The position numbers and the translations under genes were made by a program. 15,856 bases of DNA from Phoronis ovalis (Eukaryota; Phoronida; Phoronidae): assembly GCA_028565635.1 (NCBI GenBank), contig JAOXYB010051390.1:2554-18409 (forward strand). The letters run 5' to 3'. The notes beneath the pieces are model-generated. The model was not told where the DNA came from. It did no database searches and worked only from the letters and a program-made list of their open reading frames with translations. This document shows, piece after piece, positions 1 through 9,809 of this stretch. Every line of letters begins with the position of its first letter. Position 1 is the first letter of the stretch.

Positions 1-55
1 TGACAGAATTATTAGGAAAATTCACTGATTCCGTTTCTTTTTATTATTATTTTAG

Positions 56-160
56 GCAGATGTTTGTCTAGCCGGTTATAGGAAACATTTGATGCACCAG
101 GCAGCTCCAGCTCCATTAACAAATGCAGAGGAAGAGTTAGAGTTCATTAAGAAAAATGAG
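56..160 (+). CDS. TWF: Twinfilin exon A (linker between ADF-H domains)
   Basis: Acceptor TTTAG ends at 55 and donor GTAATA starts at 161. The 105 bases are 35 codons in phase 0, reading [15 protein letters not shown], then the APAPLT block and [11 protein letters not shown]. This is the end of ADF-H domain 1 and the linker of twinfilin. An open frame on the opposite strand over 76-342 is a shadow. Confidence 0.93.
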
Positions 161-2916
161 GTAATAATGAAATGTAGTATAAGTAATAAAGTAATACTTC
201 CGATGTCCTCATGTGAGATTTTCACCAATACTTTGTGAGGATCAGTGTTCTCCATAAAATAGTGTATACATGTTCCAGGGCCAATGATATTGTTTATGTA
301 AACCCCAAACATGGATAGATAAAATGTTGATAAATAATACAAGGATTATGTACTAAAGTTCATTAGTGCCCTGAACAAGTATAAGTTTTTTGTGGAGAAC
401 ACAGGATGATGTGATGGTATGTAACCTTCTTGCTCCGTGGTGGGTTATACTCAACTTTAACATATGTTGAACAATAATGGCCACCTCTCTGAATTTTACA
501 ACTTGTCAAACTAATCTTAGTAGGGTTCTTTGTTACAGTCATATTAGCTCAGTTAAATTAAATCCTTATAAATTCCAATGAATGGATGCATTTAATTTCT
601 GCCAGTGGACAGAAAGTAAGTGCCATCTAGTGGCTACATTTGTTGTTTTTGCTATGTTCTATCATAACAGTAATACTGTTTTAGAACGTGTACATTACAC
701 GATTTACATTGAAATATAAAGGACCCAAACTATAGTATCTCAGTTTTTTATTCTGCATTTGACTAAAATTACTCGTGTGAAATTGATTGCATGCATTTCA
801 TTTTAGACCATGGCACACATTGGTGTAGATACTAAACATCAAACGTTACAAGGTGTCGCCTTCCCTCCATCTGAGGCTGCCTGGGAAAAACTGCAAGAAT
901 TTAAAGAAGGAAATTACTCATATTTGCAACTGGTAGGTTTGAGAGATATCCTTGCTGTAAACGTATTGACCTTATTAGACCTGCTTTACCATCCAATACA
1001 ATGCAACAGCCCAGGTGGTATAATAAGTGAGTCAAGTGATGACTTAAAATCTGCCATAACACACAAGACACTTCTTGTGTATAGGGTTAGACTATTTTGA
1101 CTATTATATGCTTTAGTACAAATATTATATGTCGAGAAAAATTGTAAAATAAATTGTCCATGTACTATTTTTTGCTTATTTTTGGAAATGTAATGTACAA
1201 TCTTAGTTATACTATGCCTGTTCATGTTTTGGGCTTGAGTTGCTGCTGAGCTGCAACTGTAATCCACTATTAGTATTATAGCTGTCAAGAAAAAAAAAGC
1301 TTTCAATATTAGTCAGGTACACACCTCCCTGTCACCCCCTTAAACAAGTTCATTTTTCAGTTTGCAGCATAAAATTGAACTGTGTTATTGTCTTTCTTTA
1401 CTTATTTATTAGCTAGCACTAGATGGAAACATTGTGAGTTTTGTCATGGAAAAACTGAGGAACAACCAGATTGCCACCACTGTTTTGCTGCTCTCTAGCA
1501 AAGAACTCATTAAGACAAAGTATAATCAACTGATTTATATTTTAATACATTCTCAAATAAGTACCTAATTATGGCAACATTTGCCGTGATTTACAAGAAC
1601 CAGTGTAAGTCTGTAATAGTGTGTTAAGCATTTTCTCCTTTGCTCAGATGTGCGACAGTTTGCCGTTTTTTCAGAGTCTTGACCTAGAAAAAGAAATGAT
1701 CCTCCTTGAACAAAGTGAAGATCTCACAGCAGACCAGTTATCATCACGAGTACCAAATGATCATGCTAGATATCACTTCTTTCGTTTTAAACACACTCAT
1801 GAAGGTGACTACATGGAATCCATAGGTATGTACAATAATGTCATGGTGATCGCATAAATATCAGTTACAATCATAGTACTACAAGATGTGGCCTGTGAGT
1901 TTTATATTTATATTCATATATGGGAATAGATCAAAAGAGTGTGGGGACCTATGGTGGCAGAATCATCTAATAACTAAGATGGGAATAAGAGCTGCCACCG
2001 TGTATGATTATCTGATTGGTCTAATTATATGTTTATGAACATGCTGCAACGTTTTATTTTGGTGAATTCTGTTCCTAGCTAGTAGATTGTGTTTCATTAA
2101 AAAAAAAAATATCAACTACATGCCACAATGTTTTATTTTCAGTGTTCATATATTCTATGCCTGGCTACAAGTGTTCCATTAAAGAAAGGATGTTATACTC
2201 CAGCTGCAAGGCTCCACTGATTGATTTGGTTGAACAAGAACTGGGTTTTGAAATTGCTAAGAAAGTTAGTATTTTAATACAGGTTCCCAAAAGTATTGAT
2301 AGGTTACAGACTTATGCCCAATTATTCAAACTTGCTTTCTATAGTAGCATTCATGCACTCATAGATCCCTACTTTTTTATAAATTACCATAACCTGGCAC
2401 ACTTTTCAGTACTTACAGTGCTTGCATTTGGACATTTGCCAGTGGAATCGATTTCCACCTTGAAAAATGTGTTGTTACACACAACGTTGTATGTGACAAA
2501 ATATTACATATTTCTTTTCTTTCTGTGGTTTAACATTTCTTGAATTTAAAAGTATAAACAGGCCATGCACTGTAATGATATTCACTTTGTATTTTCATTT
2601 TGTGGCATTTTTTAGCCAGGTTCCCTTTGCCTTAATGCAAAATGAATAAAATCAGGCATCATCCTAGTATTCAATGTTGTTCTTAGAAGTGACGAAATCT
2701 GTTATGTTTCAGCTGGAAATAGACAATGGAAAGGACTTGAATGAAGAAAATATATATGATGAAATCCATCCCAAGAAAAATATCGCCAGAGCTGCCTTTG
2801 CAAAGCCTAAAGGTCCATCTAATCGTGCGGGGCCAAGAAGGATAACTAAACACCCTGCAGAAACAGCTAGTAATGCCAGTAATGGTGATAACAGCAATAG
2901 TTCTGGTGATTCATAA
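56..2916 (+). CDS. TWF: Twinfilin, C-terminal part (five exons, 5' end outside window)
   Basis: Twinfilin binds actin monomers and filament barbed ends through two ADF-H domains, and binds capping protein and phosphoinositides through its C-terminal tail, in the cytosol. Five exons join in frame at GT/AG sites: 56-160, 807-932, 1675-1825, 2143-2264 and 2713-2916, giving 235 residues and a TAA stop. The order matches animal twinfilins: linker (LAGYRKH, APAPLT), start of the second ADF-H domain ([15 protein letters not shown]), its core ([28 protein letters not shown]), its end (LEIDNG, DEIHPK), then the basic tail ([16 protein letters not shown]). Animal twinfilins are about 350 residues, so roughly the first 140, including ADF-H domain 1, lie upstream. 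The tail ends in a Ser/Asn/Gly-rich extension. Family identity is by recall of conserved blocks and is strong; which paralogue cannot be decided. Confidence 0.95.
161..806 (+). other. Twinfilin intron A-B
   Basis: A 646-base AT-rich intron with GTAATA donor and TTTTAG acceptor. I see no RNA gene, conserved coding block or clear repeat inside it. Confidence 0.85.
807..932 (+). CDS. TWF: Twinfilin exon B (start of second ADF-H domain)
   Basis: Acceptor TTTTAG ends at 806 and donor GTAGGT starts at 933. The 126 bases are 42 codons in phase 0 and hold the highly conserved [15 protein letters not shown] block, then [10 protein letters not shown] and NYSYLQL. The ATG at 810 is an internal codon, not a start. 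The open frame runs on into the intron to 1100, but that extension has no twinfilin similarity. Confidence 0.94.
933..1674 (+). other. Twinfilin intron B-C, holding copy 1 of a duplication
   Basis: A 742-base intron with GTAGGT donor. It contains the first copy of an exact 100-bp duplication at 1471-1570. Its 3' end has two pyrimidine-rich acceptors 27 bases apart. Open frames over 986-1306 look like chance. Confidence 0.85.
1471..1570 (+). repeat. 100-bp exact direct repeat, copy 1 (in twinfilin intron)
   Basis: Every base matches 4337-4436 in the same orientation. It begins TTGCCACCACTG and ends AAGTACCTAATT. There is no coding potential, tRNA-like promoter box or poly(A) end. The flanks do not show an evident target-site duplication, so this may be the source copy. 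Confidence 0.95.
1675..1825 (+). CDS. TWF: Twinfilin exon C (ADF-H domain 2 core)
   Basis: The chosen acceptor TTTTTTCAG ends at 1674, and donor GTATGT starts at 1826 after the first base of a Val codon. It encodes [13 protein letters not shown], the [13 protein letters not shown] segment and [11 protein letters not shown]. Joining exon B directly to AGT at 1675 keeps the spacing of known twinfilins (QL followed by one residue, then the hydrophobic/acidic strand). An earlier acceptor at 1647 is also in frame and would add nine residues; see the findings. Confidence 0.93.
1826..2142 (+). other. Twinfilin intron C-D
   Basis: A 317-base phase-1 intron, GTATGT donor and TTTTCAG acceptor, with a short A-run near 2099-2109. 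Nothing else is recognisable. Confidence 0.85.
2143..2264 (+). CDS. TWF: Twinfilin exon D (ADF-H domain 2, actin-binding helix region)
   Basis: Acceptor TTTTCAG ends at 2142 and donor GTTAGT starts at 2265. The first two bases complete the split Val codon, then [21 protein letters not shown] and [16 protein letters not shown] follow. MPGY and RMLYSSCK are hallmark blocks of ADF-H domains, and the long helix following them is the one that contacts actin in the family. The open frame past 2264 (to 2543) is intron. Confidence 0.94.
2265..2712 (+). other. Twinfilin intron D-E
   Basis: A 448-base phase-0 intron. The reading frame of exon D stays open to 2543, which would give an alternative C terminus if retained, but nothing in that extension resembles twinfilin. 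Confidence 0.85.
2713..2916 (+). CDS. TWF: Twinfilin terminal coding exon (end of ADF-H 2 and tail)
   Basis: Acceptor GTTTCAG ends at 2712; the frame runs 67 codons to TAA at 2914-2916. It gives [22 protein letters not shown], the FAKPKGP motif, the basic [13 protein letters not shown] tail and an ending rich in Ser, Asn and Gly. In known twinfilins the basic tail binds capping protein and membrane phosphoinositides. The Ser/Asn-rich end has no counterpart that I recall in vertebrate twinfilins. Confidence 0.94.
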   Translation: MEIDNGKDLNEENIYDEIHPKKNIARAAFAKPKGPSNRAGPRRITKHPAETASNASNGDNSNSSGDS

Positions 2917-3350
2917 GAACTGTAACTCTTCCCATAGGTGGTGCCACCGCATTTATGCTGATTGGTTAATTGTGGTCATGTGATGTATTGGGCTTAGTGG
3001 GGATAGAATGTTAATAGTTAATAAGCACTAAAAAATATAGGCGTATTCTCTGTTGTGGCATTGGTGTAACTTGGTGCCAAAATTACAACACTGTTTTGGA
3101 TCCCACAGTCTTTTTATAGTTGGCACTAATTCAGTTTTCAGTAAAGTATGGAACGATTTCTCAGTTTTAGCAGATGAGTTGATTGTTATATCAGGATAAC
3201 TGTTGGAATATATCCTTGTTTATAGCCTGTTTACTGACTAAAGTAATATATTACTAGTTGAGAATTTTATTCATTTCTTCATTTATGACACTTGTATCGA
3301 TACAGTAATCGTTTCTAATAGTGAAAATAAAAATATGTAAAATTGAAAGT
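2917..3350 (+). other. Probable twinfilin 3' UTR (short form)
   Basis: AT-rich sequence directly after the twinfilin stop, with no coding signal. It is bounded by the first good polyadenylation hexamer, so the end at about 3350 is inferred. A longer form reaching about 4270 is possible. Confidence 0.6.
3326..3331 (+). terminator. Candidate polyadenylation signal AATAAA (proximal)
   Basis: A canonical AATAAA about 410 bases after the twinfilin stop, followed within 30 bases by T/G-rich sequence (GAAAGTTTGGG). This is the best candidate for the mRNA 3' end. Confidence 0.55.
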
Positions 3351-4336
3351 TTGGGCCCCTTCTTTATCCATAGGCAGGCAGATTGATAACAGTTTCAATT
3401 ACTTCATCTTTGTTCAAATCGCTGCAGTGCCTGGGCTCTTATTGAATAGTTTGCCTACAGGATATTAAAAAAAAACTGTTACTGAAATACAAGACAGCTT
3501 TTATAAAATCTACATTTTATTATAGCCTGTGGTAAGATAGTTATTTTTGTCATGTTTAGGAGAAACTAAAACAAACATTTGAGGAACCGGAAACAATGTT
3601 AATAGTTATTTTGGCATGGGTTAATTTCATTGTATTAACTGAATGTGTACATAAAATTGCAATTATATCTTAGTAAGTAGAGGGTTACAGCACTCTAAAA
3701 ATTGCACTCATTATACTTTGCACTCCAAACAATACATTTCTGACATAACAATATGTGATTTTCATTAAAAACTGAGTTTGTACTCAAGCAAAAATGTGTT
3801 ACCATAAGTAGGCCAAAGTAATATGATCAAAGGTTCTTTTTAACAAAAGGGTAAACAACATCACACAAGGAATTCTGTATTTAAATATCCAAATAAGGTT
3901 CCATTCTTGAGCAGCAGTGCTGTTTTTGGTGCTTTAATACTGAAAAACCTGTGGAACATTGGTTTGTTGCTTTCCCAGGTATTAGTGGAAAAAGGGTATT
4001 TCTTTTTCTATTTTGTTATTAAGTGTAGGAGCTGGGTTTGAAAAATGTCTACTGAGGTATAGAGCCTCTCTTAAACGGATATTACATCAATGTGATGAAC
4101 TAACAAAGAATTCTATGCAAGTGGTATAACTGGTATGTAATATCAGTTGTATTTTTTAACATATTTGTAAGGATTTTTTTAAAAATTCAATATGGGGTAA
4201 TTGAGTGCTAAACATAGCAGCTATATTTTGTGTAGATGTATAACATAATAAACTTTTGCACTTAATTTTGTTTCGATACAGTTATTCTATTATTAAAATC
4301 AGTCGTATTTGGTGGAAGTATTTGATTTATTAATCT
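3351..4336. other. Distal 3' UTR or intergenic sequence
   Basis: AT-rich, many stops in all frames, no recognisable gene or RNA. It may be transcribed as the longer twinfilin 3' UTR up to the distal AATAAA. Confidence 0.5.
4247..4252 (+). terminator. Candidate polyadenylation signal AATAAA (distal)
   Basis: A second AATAAA followed closely by a T-rich stretch (CTTTTGCACTTAATTTTGTTT). It would give a 3' UTR of about 1.35 kb. Choice between the two sites needs transcript data. Confidence 0.4.
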
Positions 4337-4436
4337 TTGCCACCACTGTTTTGCTGCTCTCTAGCAAAGAACTCATTAAGACAAAGTATAATCAACTGAT
4401 TTATATTTTAATACATTCTCAAATAAGTACCTAATT
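4337..4436 (+). repeat. 100-bp exact direct repeat, copy 2 (downstream of twinfilin)
   Basis: Identical to 1471-1570 at an offset of 2866 bases. The 14-base string ATTTATTAATCTTT lies on both sides (4325-4338 and 4434-4447), as a target-site duplication would. A further partial unit of the same string follows to about 4456, so a pre-existing short tandem repeat that was interrupted is an alternative. The identity implies a recent event or an active repeat family. Confidence 0.95.
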
Positions 4437-4456
4437 TATTAATCTTTATTAATCTT

Positions 4457-7400
4457 AATTTCCATTTCGATTTTTTGTAAATATCTGCCTGTTAACACGT
4501 ACAGTACAGCTATATTCATATAAATAGTTATTTAATTTATTCACATTAAGAAATTAAACTGCATAAATACAAATGAAATTGAAATTAAATATTACCTATC
4601 AAACAAGCTTCCTACGAATAATTTATTAAAAAATAGTTGGATTAATCGTATTGGTGACAGTAATAGGATAGCTGGAATGTATAAAATAATATAGCTTGCC
4701 GATAATGGATCACGTAGATTGTTACCATGGGATCATACAATAACTGGGGGGTATGCTGAGAAATAGACCTTATGATAAGCATCTTGTTCGCATGTTGCTA
4801 TTTTACTGACTGTGTCCATGCTTAACGATTTTTAAAGTTGCACGTGGATTGCGACGATGTATTCGCACCCCCGGAATAAGGGAAATGTGGGCGAGACACT
4901 TGATCATATTCCGATTAGCGACACAATATCGTTCTCAATTATTAACGCAAGGTATAGTATTACACCGAGCATTATATTTCATGTTCGTGCTATTATGTTA
5001 TACAAGTAACCATTTCTCAGATTTCAAATTAATCCGTAATGATTTTTAAGGGAACGCCTTGGATACACAACTAGTCGGCACTATGAAAAAATGTAGTTAC
5101 TCAGCTAGAAATCACCATGTACAAGTAATGCACATGGTCTGCGGCTAGATCTTTATATAAGTTATAGATTTACTAAACCTGGGATCTAATAGTTCCCGGG
5201 CTAACAGTGAGAGTATTGTATATATATTCTAAAAAGTTATTACAAGTCCGTGGGCTGTACGGTTCGGTCCCGTGTAAAGCGACAATTCGTTATTATTATA
5301 AACAATGCACCACCACCATTTTGTATTTCTTAAGATTTTTTAAAGAGAACTCTCATTCAAAAGGGTACGTACGGTGCTATTTAAGGGCATAGGGGATTGC
5401 GCTCAAAAATAAAACGAAATAAATGATGAAATAAATATTTTCCGCTACTGTCATTTACAAACAATATCACCAAATAGCCATGCAAGAATCCCACAGAAGG
5501 AAAAGTCAAACAACACTAATACATATATAACATCCCTTTCCGAGAATTCTCGTTTTTTTCAGCATTTCCGAGGGATTTTTGGTCATTGGTTGATATAGTG
5601 TGAATGATCGATAATAGTGGACAGTACAATATTTATTTCATTTTCTTCATTCGCTTAAAGTTTTCAGCACCAATGACTTTCGAAAGTTTCAATAAGAATA
5701 TTAGATGACCGAGATTAGACGTGTCCGTAAGGTGATTCAACTCCATTTCAACTTTATAGCTATTTAATATAAGCGTAATGAATATTTTTTGTGCTAATAA
5801 AGTAAAAAAGGAGATTGAAGATAAATTCCAATCTACTGGCCTGTGACTACTCTTTCTGTCCGGTTGTCCTGCACGCTATTCTTGTCATGCACACACAAGA
5901 AATGGCAAGTACAAGGTGAATAGAGGTCATACATACACCGGGTCGTTCTCTTTTTGGTCAGTTTTACATTTCAGTCAGTTTTTAACTCTTGCCGCTGGCG
6001 AAAAAATCTGTGTTCAGCGCATTAACAGCGGTATAGAATGTACAAAGATTATTTGATAACATTAAAAATCAGCAGAAACAATTTATGGTTTGTCCGCAAT
6101 TCAGCATAAGGTCATGGCTTTCACTAGAGATGGGCCCGGGCTCCGTCTCACCTTTTTAAAATTTATGATGTTTCCCCCACTATTCATCAAATAGAAATGT
6201 CCAAGTTATATCAGATGTGATTTTATACAGCTATGCTAAATAAACGAATACAAATAGTACCTGCGTATATTAGTACAATGATTAACCAGAAATATTAAAA
6301 TAAGTCGTTTAATCATATAAAATACATTGATTACGATAAAACACACTTCACTTTCACTTAGTAAGTGTAAAAAGTGATGGAAACATCAGACATGTTAATT
6401 ATGAATCTTCTTTTCTGAAGCGTTCACGTAAGCGCGTGGTAAGCAATTTCCATCGAGGTTAAGTGTATGATATTCATGGAACGGCGATTATTTGTAGCAT
6501 CTTAATTTAAACAAAGAGCATTGCCACTCTAAGAATGGAACACATTGAAATAATACTATGCGTACAAAGGATGATGAAAAAAGAAAATGCAAATGCCAAA
6601 TACGCATGACTATTCAAACGCTTTGAAAACAAAAAATTTGAGAACAAATGTTCTTTCTGGTAATTTAGATATTGCTATACTTTAAAAAATGGTAAGGTGT
6701 TGTATTTGTTAACGAATTGTTTTTTACTCAACAGCAATTTTATCTTTCTTGTCTCATACAGTAGATTGATACTACCAAAGCCTGGGTACTAAACCGAGTT
6801 TATAAATATATTTTCTGGATCCTATTTATATCTGATCCCTGTGATGACTTCGTTAATTATTAGATACATAGTCTATGTAATAACAGCCAATCTACACCTG
6901 AGTCATTTACATTTATTGCTTTCACTGGAATTATTTCTTATTAAAGTCACTCTTGAAATATTTCTGTTGTACTTCAAATTAAGAAGATTTGGATAGTTTC
7001 TAACAGAAAATATAAGATATCTGACTCCGTGATAAAATTTTATCTAAAAATACTGTGATAATTTGGGAAAAATTGCGTCAGAAAAATTTACAAATTTTTA
7101 TATCCTCGATTCTATTCAATTTCATCATCCAGCGGTGACCGTTTCAATCCACACATGATCTAGCGTTACGCGTCAAGAGTATATAAATAATAGTGTACCA
7201 GCTTGAAGTACCATTCGACATGCTGCACTACCATATGTAGGGTTATTGGGCTAGTAGTACAAGGAGGTTTATTGCGCAAGTACCTGGAACTACTAGTCTT
7301 TTGAAATAATTGGTTTTTCTTTGCCTATCAGCTGATCGGGGTTTTCCAAAGAGAGATAAGGAACTAGGAATTATTTTGAAATATTGTACACACAAAAGGT

Positions 7401-8838
7401 GTTTTCTAAATTTCTTGAGGTATCCTAAAAGTAAGAAAAATGTAAAATCAATCATATTATGGACCTGATCTATACTGTAACAATAAATTGCTAATACAAT
7501 CATAGCAATAGACTCCTTATTAAAAATGGGATACTTAACGTGTACTTGTGACTTTATTGTGAGGGAGTGATTATCCAGAATTGACATGAGTAGGTCAATT
7601 TTGTAACTCGGATTTTTAAGTCAAGTGTTGCACCAGTGATCGACTATAATTTAACGATCTAATTAGAAAAACATCGTCAGGTTTATTTGAAGCATAAAGC
7701 ACCTGCGCACACGTACATTTCAATACGTTAAAACACCTGTATGTACAAAACCTATTTTCATTATATACTGAGGGTTCTTGGATTCCAGGGTCTCGTCTAA
7801 ATTTACACATCTATTTACTGTGTTTACTCAGACTGTGAATAATTGACGTTTTGGTGGGTAACTTACACGTCTGAATAGATTCAACGCAGTAGGATTACCC
7901 GCGTGTAGTCCCGGGCATTCAGTCCCAACATTTGGTCATTGTTCCGGTAATTGTAGATAAAGGGCAGATAATTAATCAAACATTCTTGGATCCTGGGATG
8001 GATTGGAACTGTTTGTTTTTTTGGTTAAATATGTCCAAAAAAAACATTTCCAATCACTAGTGTCATCAATTTCCATCTATCTTACATTTTGCAATGTCAC
8101 TAAAGCTAACGTCATAATTGTTTGGTCCAGTTCTGTGCATGTATGAAAGCTGTGATCACGCAATGGTAATTAGTTAGGAGACTTTCCAGTTAGATTTTCA
8201 AATCTTCTCCACCTGGGATATGACCACGTAAAAGCGCAATTTTTTGCTAGCGTAGCATTCAATACACGAAAAACTATCAAGCGATAAAATTTCATTTATA
8301 TTTTCCAAATTTATAGATAATACTGCGCACGCTCGCTCTCCTGTGAAATCGCAGACCAAACCCTGCATGATTTTACGGTAACTTGATACATGAGCCTCTT
8401 TTGCATGGTTCATTTGATGTACAAAGATTATGATTGAAGTATTAGCAAATCATGGGAGGTATAAGTTTTATCTTGTGACCTGAGTCCCAACCTGAGTTAA
8501 TGAAACTTAACTTAAAGTTAGATATCACAAGGTAAAGACGGTTATATATTTACATATACCTGTCATTGTGCAATTATTGTATCTAGTATTTGCTCAGAAT
8601 GATGATTTTCGTAGGAGTACTTGCCGTGAGGCCAGACTTTATCATTGGCAGACTATGAGCTTTATTTCAGTACAAGCCTAGCTATTTTTGCAAACAGTTT
8701 CATTTTTTACAATTTGTATTAACATATGCTGTATGTAATTTTCATTAGTGTCAAAAATGTGACATGATATGATTCATATATATTGTTGTTACATAAAGAA
8801 ACTTCACAAGCGCACCGCAAAATGTTGTATACGTACTT
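4457..8838. other. Intergenic region without a supportable gene
   Basis: About 4.4 kb of AT-rich sequence. Open frames here are at most 114 codons (7243-7587 minus; 7616-7810 minus; 4849-5049 plus; 5207-5392 plus; 8198-8413 minus). None shows a family motif, and none has splice sites that extend it into one. No tRNA-like fold was recognised. Distal enhancers may lie here, but nothing in the sequence identifies them. Confidence 0.6.
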
Positions 8839-9055
8839 TCCGGGGGGATACTCAATTAAGTTAATTTTTGGTGGGGGTGTACAGCCCAGTTGAAAATTTT
8901 CTATTTGGATTGTATACTTCTTTAATATTGTATTTTTTTGGATTGCTACCGTAAAGATATTCAAAAATTTGGATTGCTACCCACTGCTTACAGCAAATAA
9001 TTTGGATTAATTTTAGGTTATATTCAGAAATATGAACTGTTAATTGAGACCCGGG
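8839..9055 (-). mobile_element. Degraded, internally deleted copy of the inverted-repeat element
   Basis: It opens with CCGGGGGGATACTCAA, a diverged version of the terminus of the 9243-9606 element. It then follows that element in reverse complement through GGTGGGGGTGT, TTTGGATTGTATACTTCTT, GGATTGCTACCGTAAAGATA and GGATTAATTTTAGG to about 9025. After that the homology stops, and a weak far terminus (TTGAGACCCGGG, 9045-9055) appears. About 150 bases of the interior are missing relative to the intact copy. No clear target-site duplication. It has no coding capacity, so it is a non-autonomous relic. Confidence 0.75.
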
Positions 9056-9242
9056 TGTTAATATAGCTGTCAGTATATAAGCTTGTTTATAATTAAACAT
9101 TACAGTAAATAACTATCTATAACCATAGAGTTTTGTTTAGTGTCTTACTGGTCTCCTAATTCGGGCCCCATAAGCTTTATGGTAGGATTTTAACACTCTC
9201 TCTATAATCTTTCATCTTTTGCTTTGATTTAGGAAGCGATAC

Positions 9243-9606
9243 CCCCGGGGGGGTACTCAAGCTTTTTTGACTACGGGGATGTGCCGCGGAACCCAATCCG
9301 AAATTTTAGGTTTGGTAGCAAACCCAATACAAATTTTGTGAAATATAAGAGTAGCAATCCAAAATTTTAAAACATACGAGTATAGCAATCCATTTTTACG
9401 CAAACTGACTGATACAAACCAAATTCCAAAATTTATTTATGGATATAAACCTAAAATTAATCCAAATTATTTGCTGCAAGCAATCCAAATTTTTGAATAT
9501 CCTTACGGTAGCAATCAAAAATATACAGTAAGAAGTATACAATCCAAATCAAAAGTTTTTAATTTTGCACACCCCCACCAAAAAATAACTTGAGTACCCC
9601 CCGGGG
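9243..9606 (+). mobile_element. MITE-like element with 18-bp terminal inverted repeats
   Basis: The left end reads CCCC, seven G, then TACTCAAG. The right end is its inverse, CTTGAGTA, six C, GGGG, so the ends pair almost perfectly. CGATAC lies directly outside both ends (9237-9242 and 9607-9612), as a 6-bp target-site duplication would. The 364-bp interior has no open frame and is made of about eight degenerate units of roughly 31 bp around GTAGCAATCCAAAATTT. A second, decayed copy lies 190 bp upstream in inverse orientation. This fits a non-autonomous DNA transposon; I do not recognise the family with certainty. Confidence 0.85.
9315..9560 (+). repeat. Degenerate ~31-bp tandem units inside the MITE-like element
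   Basis: Units begin near 9315, 9351, 9382, 9411, 9441, 9477, 9508 and 9537. The core is variants of GTAGCAATCCAAAATTT (for example GGTAGCAAACCCAATAC, TATAGCAATCCA, GATACAAACC, GATATAAACC, GTATACAATCC). Spacings run from 29 to 36 bases. Confidence 0.65.
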
Positions 9607-9660
9607 CGATACTGCGGTGATACAGCAGGGAATAGTTTGTCATAAGGGAATCACCTGGGA

Positions 9661-9666
9661 CACGTG
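9661..9666. promoter_or_regulatory. E-box CACGTG
   Basis: A perfect palindromic CACGTG about 150 bases before the TATA box of the protease gene. It is a bHLH-type binding sequence by established knowledge; use here is inferred from position only. Confidence 0.35.
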
Positions 9667-9687
9667 ACTTTTGCATGTTGTTTAAAA

Positions 9688-9695
9688 TGACGTCA
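9688..9695. promoter_or_regulatory. Full CRE palindrome TGACGTCA
   Basis: A perfect 8-bp cyclic-AMP response element, the binding sequence of CREB/ATF proteins, about 115 bases before the TATA box. The full palindrome is rare by chance in AT-rich DNA, and the location near a plausible promoter favours function. Confidence 0.45.
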
Positions 9696-9809
9696 TTAAG
9701 CGTGTGGGTCTGTGTCTTTTATTTACGAATTTCTGTAGCGTGAACGAAACTAATACTGTTTATTTTTGTAGTGACTCCAAGCGGAACTCGTGAATCAGAG
9801 CGAGGGAAC

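Noticed and set aside
986-1306. 106-codon minus-strand frame in the twinfilin gene
   Set aside because: It lies in an intron of a confidently placed gene, and the translation has no recognisable features.
1471-1570. tRNA-derived SINE as an explanation of the 100-bp repeat
   Set aside because: No A or B box, tRNA-like fold or 3' A-rich tail is present in either orientation.
4849-5049. 66-codon open frame with slightly higher GC
   Set aside because: No domain or motif is visible and no exon signals link it to anything else. A decayed transposon fragment is possible but unsupported.
7243-7587. 114-codon open frame on the minus strand
   Set aside because: It has no recognisable motif, no nearby splice continuity and a composition like its AT-rich surroundings; length is within chance for this window.
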